A DNA stretch of 64,000 nt from JAXLWB01 sp046328715 (GCA_046328715.1 JAXLWB010000013.1:124001-188000); one strand, 5' to 3'. Shown: positions 1 through 8,529, counted from the stretch's first letter. Program-made: numbers and translations. Notes: generated by a model from the sequence alone, not told the origin.

Positions 1-1492
1 TGGCGTTGATACCGAACTTGCTCCAGGAGTCGGCCACAGCATAGGCCAAACGTCCTGATTCAACTTCGAAGTCGGCGGGCGCATTGATCGCAATTGACCA
101 GGGCGTGCCGTCAGCCAGTAACCACTTGCCGTCAGCATCTTTCTTCATGCCGATGCTCTCAAGTAGTTTGGCGGCTTCATTCACATCATACTTCCACCAG
201 CCTACGCCAAAGAGATCTACTAAGGCAGCTTCGTCGGTGGGCAGATCACCCGCCACACCCTGTTGTTTGAAAATTTCAGCCATATCTTTGGCGAAATTGG
301 GGTCAAATGGAGCGTAGCCATCCGGCAATGTCATCGCTTTCAGTCGTTCTACCAGTGGTTTGTGATAGGTGTTTTGCACGGCAGCCACCGGCGGCACACC
401 CAGTGGTGAAACACGCAACATGCCAGCAAAGGTGCCCAATGAGACGTTCTTAATGTCAGTAGCTAAGGCCAGCGCCCAGCGGGCTTGCCACTGATCATAG
501 GGCGGCTGGCTGTTGTTGAAGCTGATGCCGCGCTCGCAGGGATCATCAAAGTCGGCATAGGGGAAGCCTGCATGCCAGGCACGCACGGCTTTGCTCTTTT
601 GAGTCAGCACCTGCATGGACTCGGGTGTAATATCTTGCAGAATGTCCACGTCGTTGTTGATCATGGCCAAAATGCGCTTCTCTTCGGTGCCTACAAAGTT
701 CCACAAGATGTATTTGGGTCCAGATTTCTTGGTGATCATGCCCACGCTGGTGCGTTGCCAGTCGTCGCGCAATTCCCAGAGCGTCCAGTTGCCATTCGGA
801 TCGTGACTCTTGTATTTGTATTCGCCTAGACATTTCGGCGGGAAAGATGCAAAAGTTGTAGGATCTTCTTTTTCCCAGGTATGTTTGGGAACTGGCCAGA
901 AGCGATTGTCCCAAATCGTCACGCCCAGGTCCTTCGAGAAGCGAGGCTGGGGACGAGTGGTATCAACCACAATCGTGTACTTGTCGGTCGCCTTGACACT
1001 CTTGAGATAATCGACCGCCCAACCATGAATCGGCAGTTTATCGTTGTCGAGCCAAAGCTGCATAGCATAGACGACATCGTCACTGGTAAACTCGACGCCA
1101 TCATCCCAATAGATGCCTTCGCGCAGTTTGATCTCAAAGCTGGTGAGATCGGCATTGAGCGGTTTCGGCATCTCAGCCGCCAAGGCAGGGAATTGATCAC
1201 CGGTCACGGTGTTGATTTCCCACAGGTTGTCCAAACAGACTTCATGATAGCCGCGGCCCATCTCAACACCCGGTGCGTAGGGGTTGAAGAAGTCGGGCCG
1301 GCTGATCGAGCCGTTTAGGTTGTCCAAAATCAGGGTTTCATTACGTGGTGTACCAACAAAGGTATTGCCGCCGGCCGCCGCAGGAGCCGCCGCTGCGCCA
1401 TTATCACTGGCTGGAGTCTGCGGGGTAGCACACGAACTAAGTAACAACGTCAACACAACTACTGCGACGAGCAAAGTATGTTTCTTCATCAT
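1..1492 (-). CDS. Peptide-type ABC transporter substrate-binding lipoprotein (3' end cut by window edge)
   Basis: Reading the minus strand gives an open frame from ATG 1492 (or 1489) to the left edge without a stop. The N-terminus is a lipoprotein signal: two lysines, a hydrophobic stretch, then the lipobox LLSSC, followed by an Ala/Gly-rich linker. The mature part has hallmarks of family 5 (DppA/OppA-like) solute-binding proteins, including a segment reading FEIKLREGIYWDDGVEFTSD, which is the family's typical 'lreg..w.DG..ftadDv' motif. A strong ribosome site (AAGGAGGAG) lies five bases before ATG 1492. It should capture oligopeptides or oligosaccharides outside the cell for an importer whose permeases are presumably beyond the window. 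The LacI-type gene upstream on the same strand may control it. The family call is firm; the substrate is unknown. Confidence 0.85.
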   Translation of the reverse strand, partial: MMKKHTLLVAVVVLTLLLSSCATPQTPASDNGAAAAPAAAGGNTFVGTPRNETLILDNLNGSISRPDFFNPYAPGVEMGRGYHEVCLDNLWEINTVTGDQFPALAAEMPKPLNADLTSFEIKLREGIYWDDGVEFTSDDVVYAMQLWLDNDKLPIHGWAVDYLKSVKATDKYTIVVDTTRPQPRFSKDLGVTIWDNRFWPVPKHTWEKEDPTTFASFPPKCLGEYKYKSHDPNGNWTLWELRDDWQRTSVGMITKKSGPKYILWNFVGTEEKRILAMINNDVDILQDITPESMQVLTQKSKAVRAWHAGFPYADFDDPCERGISFNNSQPPYDQWQARWALALATDIKNVSLGTFAGMLRVSPLGVPPVAAVQNTYHKPLVERLKAMTLPDGYAPFDPNFAKDMAEIFKQQGVAGDLPTDEAALVDLFGVGWWKYDVNEAAKLLESIGMKKDADGKWLLADGTPWSIAINAPADFEVESGRLAYAVADSWSKFGINA

Positions 1493-1613
1493 CGTTTCTC
1501 CTCCTTGAGTAGATTGTTGCAACTGTGAACAGGACTGCTAAACATGATGAACCGGTGCAGAACGAACGTGGGGGTAACCTCCTTTCGATTGGTTAAGAAA
1601 AGGTAACTACCAA

Positions 1614-1745
1614 CCCCACCCTAACCCTCCCCTAAAAGTGGGGAGAGAACTGTCACGGAACGGATTCTATTTTGTGGACAAAAGAGCAAGCATAATCTGT
1701 CCCTTCATGGTTCCCTCCCTGAAGTCGGGGAGGGTTAGGGTGGGG
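1614..1745. repeat. Palindromic intergenic repeat, CCCTAACCC family, copy 1
   Basis: The ends are a perfect 19-bp inverted repeat (CCCCACCCTAACCCTCCCC at 1614-1632 and its reverse complement at 1727-1745). A second copy lies at 36693-36791 and a degenerate one near 32448-32494. Copy 1 and the reverse complement of the 36.7-kb copy also share internal sequence (GAACTGTCACGG), so this is one dispersed element family and not a chance GC-rich palindrome. No ORF is inside. It fills most of the 345-base gap between the LacI-type gene and the binding-protein gene. Confidence 0.8.
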
Positions 1746-1838
1746 TGGCTTAGTAGTCACGAAAAAAGAAGCAATATTGAAATCGTGTGGAGCAAAAAAG
1801 AGTGAGCGAAGCAGAGGAAAGATTGATGCTGGCACTGA

Positions 1839-2918
1839 TCAATCATCGTCCCAGACGTAACCAGAGCCATCCCCAATCTGACCGTTACTGCCCATCAGCA
1901 CACCGCTTTTATTTTGTTGTGCCCCACATGAATGGCGGACAATCACCTGGGCAGGCAACACGATTTCGCGTGGTTCGCCCTGGTAGATGCCCAGAATACG
2001 CTCAATCAGCAACTTTGTGGCTTGTCGACCCATCTCATGCTCGGGTTGACGCACCACGGTCATAAAGGGATCTAAGTCCGATCCAATACCAAAGTCGTCG
2101 ATACAGACCAAGGCAATGTCGTCGGGAACACGAATTTTTCGTTCACGCAGAGCGTAGGCGGCACCAACGGCAATGCGCGGTCCAAAGGCAAAGATCGCAT
2201 CGGGCCGTTGTCGTTCCAGGAGTTTGTGAGCCATGTTGTAGCCGTCACGAGTTCGCCACCCTTCGAGCAACACCAAATCTTCTTCCAACGCCAAGTTCGA
2301 CTCGACCAGCCCTTTTTGATAACCTGCTAAACGATCTGCACCCTGAAAGGAAGGCATTTGGGGACCTAATGCTGCAATCCGCCTGTGGCCTACCTTGCAT
2401 AAATGATAGACGAGATCACAGGTGCCTTGTTTAGTATCGCAACGCACCAGATCGTAGGGATAACCTGGTTGCGGATTGAGTACGCGTGCAGCAGGAATGC
2501 CACGCCGTTCCAGCAAGGCCGCATAATCCTGTGAGGAAAAGACATGCTGCAATACCAGACCATCAATCTGGCGCTGGATCAACATTTCCATGTAACTCTT
2601 CTCCCGCGCACTACTTTTCCAGGGATGGGAGCTACAGATGACAACGTTGAAGCCACTCTCCTGCGCAGTGTCTTCTACGCCAGCCGCCAAATTGGCAAAG
2701 AACGGATTTACGATATCATAGACCAAAAAGCCTAGCGTACGCGTTAAGCGGCCACGCATCGATTGGGCGAGCACATTGGGGACATAGTGCAGCTCTTCCG
2801 CTGCGCGTCTTACCTTCTCGCGCACTTCGGCGCTGACATACCCCTCGCCACGTAGGACGCGCGAGGCGGTACTCACTCCAACCCCCGCACGTTGGGCAAC
2901 ATCTTTGATATTCGCCAT
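1839..2918 (-). CDS. LacI-family transcriptional repressor
   Basis: The 359-residue protein starts with a LacI-type helix-turn-helix (NIKDVAQRAGVGVSTASRVL at about residues 3-22) and hinge. It continues as the periplasmic-binding-protein-like sugar-sensing domain (TRTLGFLVYDIVNPFFANLAAG; later DAIFAFGPRIAVGAAYALRE). The length is usual for the family. ATG 2918 is preferred over the TTG one codon earlier because AAGGAG lies five bases upstream of it. It probably represses carbohydrate-related genes. Two LacI-like operators lie in the promoter region at 3105-3140, which suggests autoregulation and possibly control of the dehydrogenase on the other strand and the binding protein downstream. The effector cannot be told from sequence. 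Confidence 0.93.
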   Translation of the reverse strand: MANIKDVAQRAGVGVSTASRVLRGEGYVSAEVREKVRRAAEELHYVPNVLAQSMRGRLTRTLGFLVYDIVNPFFANLAAGVEDTAQESGFNVVICSSHPWKSSAREKSYMEMLIQRQIDGLVLQHVFSSQDYAALLERRGIPAARVLNPQPGYPYDLVRCDTKQGTCDLVYHLCKVGHRRIAALGPQMPSFQGADRLAGYQKGLVESNLALEEDLVLLEGWRTRDGYNMAHKLLERQRPDAIFAFGPRIAVGAAYALRERKIRVPDDIALVCIDDFGIGSDLDPFMTVVRQPEHEMGRQATKLLIERILGIYQGEPREIVLPAQVIVRHSCGAQQNKSGVLMGSNGQIGDGSGYVWDDD

Positions 2919-3104
2919 CAAGGCTCCTTACTGACATTTAGATGCAATCCGTAGATACGAAAGAAACGTGGCAGAACGTGGGCTACCTCTCGATACGAGC
3001 GCGCGTAAGCATATCTTTCGTCTGGACGATTGTACGGAACCTGCTTATCTTGTCAACTAGGAGGGTGGCGATGTTAACCCTTGGGAGCTTCTGGGATTTA
3101 CGGC

Positions 3105-3140
3105 TTATGGCAACGTTACCACATGGTAACGTTGCCATAA
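3105..3140. promoter_or_regulatory. Double LacI-type operator (perfect 16-bp inverted repeat)
   Basis: TTATGGCAACGTTACC (3105-3120) and its exact reverse complement (3125-3140) are separated by ACAT. Each arm is itself a near-palindrome centred on AACGTT (GGCAACGTTACC and GGTAACGTTGCC), the usual form of a LacI-family operator. It can therefore be read as two operators 16 bp apart, or one large palindrome. It covers the predicted start site of the leftward promoter at 3137-3165, so a bound repressor should block it. The neighbouring LacI-type gene is the obvious candidate regulator; this is inference. Confidence 0.75.
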
Positions 3141-3165
3141 TAGCACGCTTTTTTTGACATGTCAA
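3137..3165 (-). promoter_or_regulatory. Sigma-70 promoter for the LacI-type gene
   Basis: On the minus strand there is a perfect -35 TTGACA (3165-3160), a 17-base spacer and a -10 TATTAT (3142-3137, 5/6 match). Transcription would begin near 3130, inside the double operator, and give a leader of about 210 bases before ATG 2918. The -35 lies in a perfect 12-bp palindrome TTGACATGTCAA (3154-3165). Confidence 0.7.
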
Positions 3166-3217
3166 TCCCCTAAAAATTGGACAAGTAAAATTTGGTACTT
3201 GCTCTCTCTAGACGAAT

Positions 3218-3246
3218 TTCTCAGCGGTGGAAGCAAGACTTATAAT
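3218..3246 (+). promoter_or_regulatory. Candidate promoter giving a leaderless transcript
   Basis: TTCTCA (3218-3223, 4/6 match to -35), 17 bases, then a perfect TATAAT (3241-3246). ATG 3254 follows exactly seven bases after the -10, so the transcript would start at or next to the start codon. The same geometry is seen at 55849. Confidence 0.5.
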
Positions 3247-3253
3247 AAGCTAT

Positions 3254-3469
3254 ATGGCCATCAAAACCTTTGACACGCTGCCCGAACTGTCCAAACGCTA
3301 TAACAACAGTCCCGTTTTCCGTGATACGCTCAATGATTCACTAATTGTCCAGGATGTGATTCATAACGTCTGGCATCGTTACGCTTGGACTCAAGGTAAA
3401 CGCGAGATCAAATACCGCGAGACCTTACGTGGCGAAGAGTTGCCGATTATGGTGCAAGTATATCCATGA
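3254..3469 (+). CDS. Small hypothetical protein (71 aa)
   Basis: A 71-residue frame from ATG 3254 that encodes a soluble, charged protein without signal or membrane segment (contains DVIHNVWHRYAWTQGKREIKY). I do not recognise the family. An in-frame upstream start at 3227 is less likely because a TATAAT box lies only seven bases before ATG 3254. It is the first reading frame rightward from the LacI operator region and precedes the alcohol dehydrogenase by about 90 bases. Those bases contain a hairpin-like GGTTAG/CCTAACC-type repeat (3470-3530). The gene is plausible but unproven. Confidence 0.5.
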   Translation: MAIKTFDTLPELSKRYNNSPVFRDTLNDSLIVQDVIHNVWHRYAWTQGKREIKYRETLRGEELPIMVQVYP

Positions 3470-3562
3470 TATGAGGTTAGAGGGGTGAGAGGTGAGGTTA
3501 GAATCCTTACCCCTCCAACCTCCATTTATTTCGATCAATTAACCAAAGAATTTAAACAATCC

Positions 3563-4591
3563 ATGAAAGCTTTCTCCTTTTCCGCTCCTTACCAGACAAC
3601 CTTTGTTGAAGTCGATGCACCCCAACTAGGTGCCCAGGATGTGCTGATCGATGTACGCTATGTCGGCCTGTGTGGCACGGATCTCAGCACCTATCGCGGG
3701 CTCAATCCGCTGGTCAGCTATCCACGCATTCCCGGACATGAGGTGAGTGGTGTGATCGTAGAGAAGGGTGATCGTGTACCTGAGCTATTTCAAGTGGGCG
3801 ACCGAGTGATGGTGTCACCCTATACCGAATGTGGGCTTTGTCCGGCCTGTCGGCAGGGGCGGGTGAATACCTGTCAGTATAACCAGACCTATGGCGTTCA
3901 GCGGCACGGCGTGATGACGGGGCGCTTTGCGGTTCATTATAACAAGGTCTTTGTGACGAATGCGCTTTCGCTAGAAGAGGCGGTGTTGGTGGAGCCGTTG
4001 AGCGTGGGCTATCATGCCGCCAACCGCGGGCGTGTCTGTGAAACTGACACTGTGTTGGTGCTGGGTAGCGGAACGATTGGCATTGGTGTGATTGCGGCGG
4101 CGGCACGTAAAGGTGCTCGGGTCGTGGCCGTTGATGTCGATGAGCGCAAGTTGCAGATGGCACGCAAATTCGGCGCAGGAGAAACGATCCATTCCAAACG
4201 GCAGGATGTGGTGGCAACGGTTAAGGAATTAACGAATGGTGAAGGGGTGAACGTAGCAATTGAGGCGATCGGCTTGCCCCAAACCTATCGCCAAGCGATC
4301 GAAGCTGCCGCTTTTGGCGGACGTGTCGTCTATATCGGCTATGCCAAAGAGGAAATTGCCTTCAACACCGCCGACTTTGTGCGCAAAGAGTTGGACATCC
4401 TCGGCTCACGCAATGCGTTGCGTGTCTTCCCTTCGGTGATCGACATGCTCAAACAGCGGGAACGTCCCTTCGCCGAGATGATCAGCCGCATCTATCCCTT
4501 TGCCGAAACCGGCAACGCCTTCGCCGACTGGCACGCCGCCCCTGGCGAAGTGACGAAGCTACTGGTTACGGGGTTTGCTGAGAGTGATTGA
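3563..4591 (+). CDS. Zinc-dependent alcohol/polyol dehydrogenase
   Basis: A 342-residue medium-chain dehydrogenase of the sorbitol/threonine dehydrogenase type. Catalytic-zinc residues are visible in GLCGTDLS and PGHEVSG near the N-terminus. The structural-zinc lobe with four cysteines reads CGLCPACRQGRVNTC. A Rossmann NAD(P)-binding site follows (VLGSGTIGIGVIAAA) with an acidic VAVDVDERK after the second strand, favouring NAD(H). ATG 3563 was chosen because upstream in-frame codons only translate the intergenic repeat. It should oxidise a sugar alcohol or similar substrate, fitting control by the divergent LacI-type repressor. The exact substrate is unknown. Confidence 0.9.
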   Translation: MKAFSFSAPYQTTFVEVDAPQLGAQDVLIDVRYVGLCGTDLSTYRGLNPLVSYPRIPGHEVSGVIVEKGDRVPELFQVGDRVMVSPYTECGLCPACRQGRVNTCQYNQTYGVQRHGVMTGRFAVHYNKVFVTNALSLEEAVLVEPLSVGYHAANRGRVCETDTVLVLGSGTIGIGVIAAAARKGARVVAVDVDERKLQMARKFGAGETIHSKRQDVVATVKELTNGEGVNVAIEAIGLPQTYRQAIEAAAFGGRVVYIGYAKEEIAFNTADFVRKELDILGSRNALRVFPSVIDMLKQRERPFAEMISRIYPFAETGNAFADWHAAPGEVTKLLVTGFAESD

Positions 4592-4644
4592 GCGCTGATA
4601 AAGAGATAATAGCGTGAATTCGGATTTAGCCTAACAGGCTGACC

Positions 4645-4740
4645 TAGGATAACCCACGGGCAGCGCCCTGGGGATGAGATGACTCCCCCGATCCCAGGGC
4701 GCTGCCGTGGGTTACCTTAGCCCGCCCCGCTGGGGCTATT
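4645..4740. repeat. Large imperfect hairpin/REP-like element
   Basis: The sequence around 4647-4675 (containing CAGCGCCCTGGGGAT) pairs with 4690-4719 (ATCCCAGGGCGCTGCCGTGG) apart from one bulged base. It is followed by a smaller TAGCCC/GGGCTA hairpin (4719-4738). It lies between the convergent dehydrogenase and VWA genes. It could act as a bidirectional terminator, but the length and GC-rich arms look like a dispersed REP-type repeat. Confidence 0.6.
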
Positions 4741-4829
4741 ACTTCCCGATGGCTAACTGAATTATACAAGCGAGGTAACGTAGGTAATTCTGGTGACGGA
4801 TGAATCCCATTTTGTCACCTTGCCATCCC

Positions 4830-6005
4830 TTACACATCCCTCGCCAACAACTTTGCCAACTGTTCCAAACTAGCCAGGTTATGCACCGGCAGGAAGTCAT
4901 CGACGTGGGGCAGCGCAGCCTGGATGCCGCGCACCAATGGCTGGTAATCGGCATCGCCCAGCAGCGGATTGAGCCAGATCAGCCGGTGGCAACTGCGGTG
5001 CAGGCGCTCCATCTCGTGCGCCAACACCTCGACATCGCCCCGATCCCAGCCGTCGCTGATAATCAGTACGATAGCACCCTGGTTGAGTACCCGGCGCGCC
5101 CATTGGTAGTTAAACTGTTTGATCGCTTCGCCGATGCGCGTGCCGCCTGCCCAATCGGTCACGCTGCGGCTGGCTTCGGCCAGTGCCTGATTGACATCCC
5201 GGTAGCGCAGGGAGCGAGTAATACGAGTCAGCCGCGTGCTAAAGACAAAGGATTCGACTCGATCCAACCGACTGCTGACCACGTAGATAAATTGCAGAAG
5301 AATACGTGAATAACGCTCCATTGACCCGCTGATGTCACAGAGCAAAACGACGGGACGACGTTTAACTTTACGTTCCCGCACCGTCAGTTCGAGAATTTCA
5401 CCACCGTAGCGCACATTGCGACGAATTGTACGACGCAGATCGATAAGTCTACCGCGCGAGGTGATCTCGGTGCGACGTGTGCGGCGCGGTTCAATGTGCC
5501 AGAGAATCGAACTCATCAGTTTGCGCACGGTTTGCGCTTCATCGTCGTCCAGCGAACCAAAATCCTTTTGCCGTAAGAGTTCTATATCGCTATAGGTCTG
5601 GATCTTGTCGATGTAGGGTTCCTCACGCTCCTCAAGGTTCTGCCCCTCTTTGTGCTCCTCAACCGATTTAATCTTTTCAATCTGCGGCTTGGGTTGCTTG
5701 CGCTTGCGGGTCAACTGACTGAGATCAAGGCTGTTTAGTTCATTTTGGCGACGGGCAATCCAAAAAAGGTCAAAGGCTTCGTCAAAGAGCGGAATTTGCT
5801 CGCGGCGATTGACCAGGAGCGCACGCAGCCCGTTTTTGAAATCGGTGCGGTTACCGATGTGAATATGGCTGAGGCTGTCCACTACATCGACCACCTGTGT
5901 CGGTGTCACTTCCATGCCCAGGGAACGGAGCAAACGTCCAAAGAGCAGAGCATTGCGTAGCAGGTTGCCGCCGGATGGCAAGGGAGACGAATCGTCGGGA
6001 ATCAT
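4830..6005 (-). CDS. VWA-domain protein, CoxE family
   Basis: A 391-residue protein. The N-terminal half resembles CoxE-type proteins (LLRNALLFGRLLRSLGMEVT; YRTDF-like segment NRTDFKNGLRALLV). The C-terminal half is a von Willebrand A domain with the metal-site motif DISGS (in LLCDISGSMERYSR), a downstream Thr (GTRIGEA) and Asp (ISDGWDRGD). In this family the VWA protein works with a MoxR AAA+ ATPase as a chaperone pair that matures metal enzymes. In aerobic CO dehydrogenase it helps insert the Mo/Cu centre. The MoxR gene lies just upstream on the same strand, separated by a palindromic repeat. No cox structural genes are visible here, so the client enzyme is unknown. Confidence 0.88.
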   Translation of the reverse strand: MIPDDSSPLPSGGNLLRNALLFGRLLRSLGMEVTPTQVVDVVDSLSHIHIGNRTDFKNGLRALLVNRREQIPLFDEAFDLFWIARRQNELNSLDLSQLTRKRKQPKPQIEKIKSVEEHKEGQNLEEREEPYIDKIQTYSDIELLRQKDFGSLDDDEAQTVRKLMSSILWHIEPRRTRRTEITSRGRLIDLRRTIRRNVRYGGEILELTVRERKVKRRPVVLLCDISGSMERYSRILLQFIYVVSSRLDRVESFVFSTRLTRITRSLRYRDVNQALAEASRSVTDWAGGTRIGEAIKQFNYQWARRVLNQGAIVLIISDGWDRGDVEVLAHEMERLHRSCHRLIWLNPLLGDADYQPLVRGIQAALPHVDDFLPVHNLASLEQLAKLLARDV

Positions 6006-6074
6006 TATTTTCGTGGTTGGTTTGAAATGAGATTAAGCAAGCTGCAAATTAACTTCTTGCATAGTAGCGGAAAA

Positions 6075-6170
6075 TTGTCATTCTGAGGAGCGGTTGTTTG
6101 CGCCGAAGAATCTTGGTATGTCTGTTTCGCAAGATTCTTCGCTCGAAACTGCCCTTGCTCAGAATGACAA
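6075..6170. repeat. Palindromic element TTGTCATTCTGAG family, copy 1
   Basis: A 96-bp element with perfect 13-bp ends (TTGTCATTCTGAG 6075-6087; its complement 6158-6170) and an inner perfect inverted repeat CGAAGAATCTTG / CAAGATTCTTCG (6104-6115, 6130-6141). A related copy is at 14275-14355. It sits between the MoxR and VWA genes and could fold into a hairpin in their mRNA. Confidence 0.85.
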
Positions 6171-6196
6171 GTACCGAGAAATACAATCTCTAGTTT

Positions 6197-7126
6197 CTAC
6201 ACTAACGCATTCAGCCGCTGCAAGATCGGCTTGACCGCACCCTTTTGCACTTGCTGAATATCATCCCGGTACTTGAGCAAGGTACCGAGGGTATCGTTGA
6301 CGATCTCTTCACTCAACTTCTCCTGGTCGAGCGAGACCAGGGCGGTGATCCAATCGATGGTTTCGGCCACGCCGGGCAGTTTATACAATTCCTCACGGCG
6401 CAACTCCTGGACAAAGGCGACCACTTGACGGGCCAGTGTTTCGGGAGCGGCGGGAACCTTCTTCAAGACAATCCCATATTCCTTATCAAAGGTGGGATAA
6501 TCGATCCAGTGGTAGAGACAACGGCGCTTGAGAGCGTCGTGAATCTCACGCGTGCGGTTGGAGGTAATGATCACCACCGGCGGTTCGGGCGCTTTGATCG
6601 TGCCCAACTCCGGCACCGTGATCTGGAAATCGGAAAGCACTTCGAGCAGGAAGGCTTCAAACTCCTCATCCGCCCGATCCAACTCGTCGATCAGCAAGAC
6701 CGGCGCTTTGCCATCCTGTTGGTCGATAGCTTGCAATAAGGGACGCTTGAGCAAAAATTCGGGGCCGAAGAGATCGCGCCTGGCCGATTCGAGATGGATG
6801 TGGCCCGCCGCCTCCATCAAGCGAATCTGCAACAGTTGATCGGTGTAGTTCCACTCGTAGACGGCGCTATTCACATCCAACCCTTCGTAACATTGCAGCC
6901 GAATCAGTTGGGTTTCTAAAAGATGGGCCAGCACTTTGGCCACTTCGGTCTTACCAACGCCCGCCTCGCCTTCCAGAAAAAGCGGGCGGCGCAACTTTAG
7001 TGCTAAGAAAATCGCCGTAGCCAAGCTGCGGTCACTCACATATTGGTGTTCAGCCAGAACCGACTGAACCTGATCGATCGATCGAATTTCAGAAATGGTG
7101 GACAAGGAGCAACTCCCACAAGACAA
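6197..7126 (-). CDS. MoxR-family AAA+ ATPase
   Basis: A MoxR/RavA-type ATPase of about 300 residues. Walker A is GEAGVGKTE, Walker B LLIDELDRAD, and sensor 1 IITSNRTRE followed by the arginine-rich ALKRRCLYHW, all typical of the CoxD-like subgroup. The frame has no ATG at the front: candidate starts are TTG 7126 and TTG 7105. The latter is preceded by GGGAG at a suitable distance and removes a cysteine-rich odd N-terminus, so I favour 7105. It is expected to remodel a protein client together with the VWA protein encoded downstream, from which it is separated by about 190 bases including a palindromic repeat. Confidence 0.9.
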   Translation of the reverse strand: MSCGSCSLSTISEIRSIDQVQSVLAEHQYVSDRSLATAIFLALKLRRPLFLEGEAGVGKTEVAKVLAHLLETQLIRLQCYEGLDVNSAVYEWNYTDQLLQIRLMEAAGHIHLESARRDLFGPEFLLKRPLLQAIDQQDGKAPVLLIDELDRADEEFEAFLLEVLSDFQITVPELGTIKAPEPPVVIITSNRTREIHDALKRRCLYHWIDYPTFDKEYGIVLKKVPAAPETLARQVVAFVQELRREELYKLPGVAETIDWITALVSLDQEKLSEEIVNDTLGTLLKYRDDIQQVQKGAVKPILQRLNALV

Positions 7127-7245
7127 AAAATGAATGCAACCTGATCTTTTCCCTTAGTCTATCACATCGGTTAGGTGAAATGCCATTTACGAAGGAAATT
7201 GGAATCTTCTTGTGGGCTATGTTATGGTTATAAGCATATCAAAAA

Positions 7246-7324
7246 AGTTGAAAAGGGGAAGAGTTGAAGAGTGAAAAGTGACTTTGCAACTCTTCATACT
7301 CTCCAACTTTGCAACTTTTCAACT
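7246..7324. repeat. Heptad-like repeat hairpin
   Basis: Degenerate units resembling GTTGAAGA/CAACTTT repeat on both sides of a centre. The outer 10-bp arms AGTTGAAAAG (7246-7255) and CTTTTCAACT (7315-7324) are perfect complements. It lies directly before the M20 peptidase gene. One of many such arrays in this window. Confidence 0.7.
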
Positions 7325-7345
7325 CCTTCCCAACTAGGACACCCT

Positions 7346-8527
7346 ATGAACACAGTTGTCACCTTTCTTCAAGAGATGATCCGCATCCCTAGCCTTAGCA
7401 ACTCAGCCGAGGAGCAGCAGGCGGGTGAACGTATGGTCCAAGAGATGCAAGCGCTTGGCTTTGACGCCGCCTGGCGCGATGCAAAAGGCAATGCCATCGG
7501 CTACCTACGCGGTCAGACACGTGGCCCCGCTTGGCTACTGTTGACCCATCTCGATATTGTCAGCGTGGGCGATCTTGCACTGTGGAAACATCCACCCTTT
7601 GCGGCAGTGGTAGACGAGAGCAAAGTGCATGGTCGTGGCTCGGTTGACATCAAAGGCCCTTTGGCGGCTCAGGTTTATGCTGTGGCCGAGTTGATCAAGT
7701 CAGGCGAACGCCCGCCCAACGATATCGTGGTGTTGGCACCGGTCGAAGAAGAGACGGCTGGACAGGGTGCCGAGTATTTTGCCCAACATTTACCGCTTAA
7801 AACGCCCTTGGGCGAGGAAATTCACTTTGGGGCCTGCATTGTGGGTGAGCCATCCAGCAATCGTGTGATGTTGGGCCATCGCGGCGTGGCACGTGTGTTG
7901 CTCAACTTTCAGGGCAGTGCCCACCACGCAAGCCGGGCGATCAATGAGCAGAATCCTTATTTTGCTCTGGGCACCTTTTTAGAGCGGCTGAGCGAGGTCA
8001 AATTGCTCAATCATCACATTCTCGGTGTCAGCACCATCGCACCGACCATGATTCATGCCGACACGCGCAGCCAAAATGTGACTCCCAACACGGTGCAGTT
8101 GTTCCTAGATTGGCGCTATTCGATCGAAACGCAGGCTGATATGCAGGCAACACTCGATCACCTGACCGACGGGTTAAATGTCCAGTTTAAAACCTGGCCG
8201 GCCTGGAGCCACGGTGAGTTGCTTCCCCTTTTTGCCGGCCCCTCTGGCCAAAATAGCCCCGGCTTCTTTATCGAACGTGACGACCCGCTGGTGATTCTCT
8301 TGGACAAAACCTTACGCGAGGTACGCCCAGACGCCCCCGAACCTGGTGTTTGGCGCTTTGCCACCGATGGACGCTTTTTCTCGAACCTGGGCATACCGAC
8401 AGTCGGCTTTGGACCTGGCAACGAATTGCTCGCCCACACCACCGAAGAGGCGATTGAGGTCAGCGAGTTGGAGACACATATTGACGTTCTAGTACGTTTG
8501 TTGCGAAATCCGATTTCGGCGAGGTAG
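7346..8527 (+). CDS. M20-family metallopeptidase/deacylase (ArgE/DapE-like)
   Basis: A 393-residue protein starting at ATG 7346; earlier in-frame codons only translate the intergenic repeat. M20 metal and catalytic residues are visible in order: the His-x-Asp motif in LLTHLDIVSV, the bridging Asp in GSVDIKGPLA, the Glu-Glu pair in APVEEETAGQ and a further ligand in VGEPSS. A dimerisation domain follows. A late conserved His is in NELLAHTTEEAIE. Such enzymes hydrolyse amide bonds of small N-acyl amino acids or dipeptides in the cytoplasm using two zinc ions. Which substrate is used cannot be decided. It stands alone between a repeat hairpin and an element at 8530-8634. Confidence 0.9.
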   Translation: MNTVVTFLQEMIRIPSLSNSAEEQQAGERMVQEMQALGFDAAWRDAKGNAIGYLRGQTRGPAWLLLTHLDIVSVGDLALWKHPPFAAVVDESKVHGRGSVDIKGPLAAQVYAVAELIKSGERPPNDIVVLAPVEEETAGQGAEYFAQHLPLKTPLGEEIHFGACIVGEPSSNRVMLGHRGVARVLLNFQGSAHHASRAINEQNPYFALGTFLERLSEVKLLNHHILGVSTIAPTMIHADTRSQNVTPNTVQLFLDWRYSIETQADMQATLDHLTDGLNVQFKTWPAWSHGELLPLFAGPSGQNSPGFFIERDDPLVILLDKTLREVRPDAPEPGVWRFATDGRFFSNLGIPTVGFGPGNELLAHTTEEAIEVSELETHIDVLVRLLRNPISAR

Positions 8528-8529
8528 CA

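Noticed and set aside
485..1318. Plus-strand and opposite frames of 60-145 codons
   Set aside because: They lie over the continuous minus-strand binding-protein frame, which has a lipoprotein signal, a ribosome site and family motifs; the others have no recognisable features.
4830..7126. Aerobic CO dehydrogenase operon
   Set aside because: The CoxE-like and MoxR genes are present but no coxL, coxM or coxS genes are nearby; such pairs serve many other systems.
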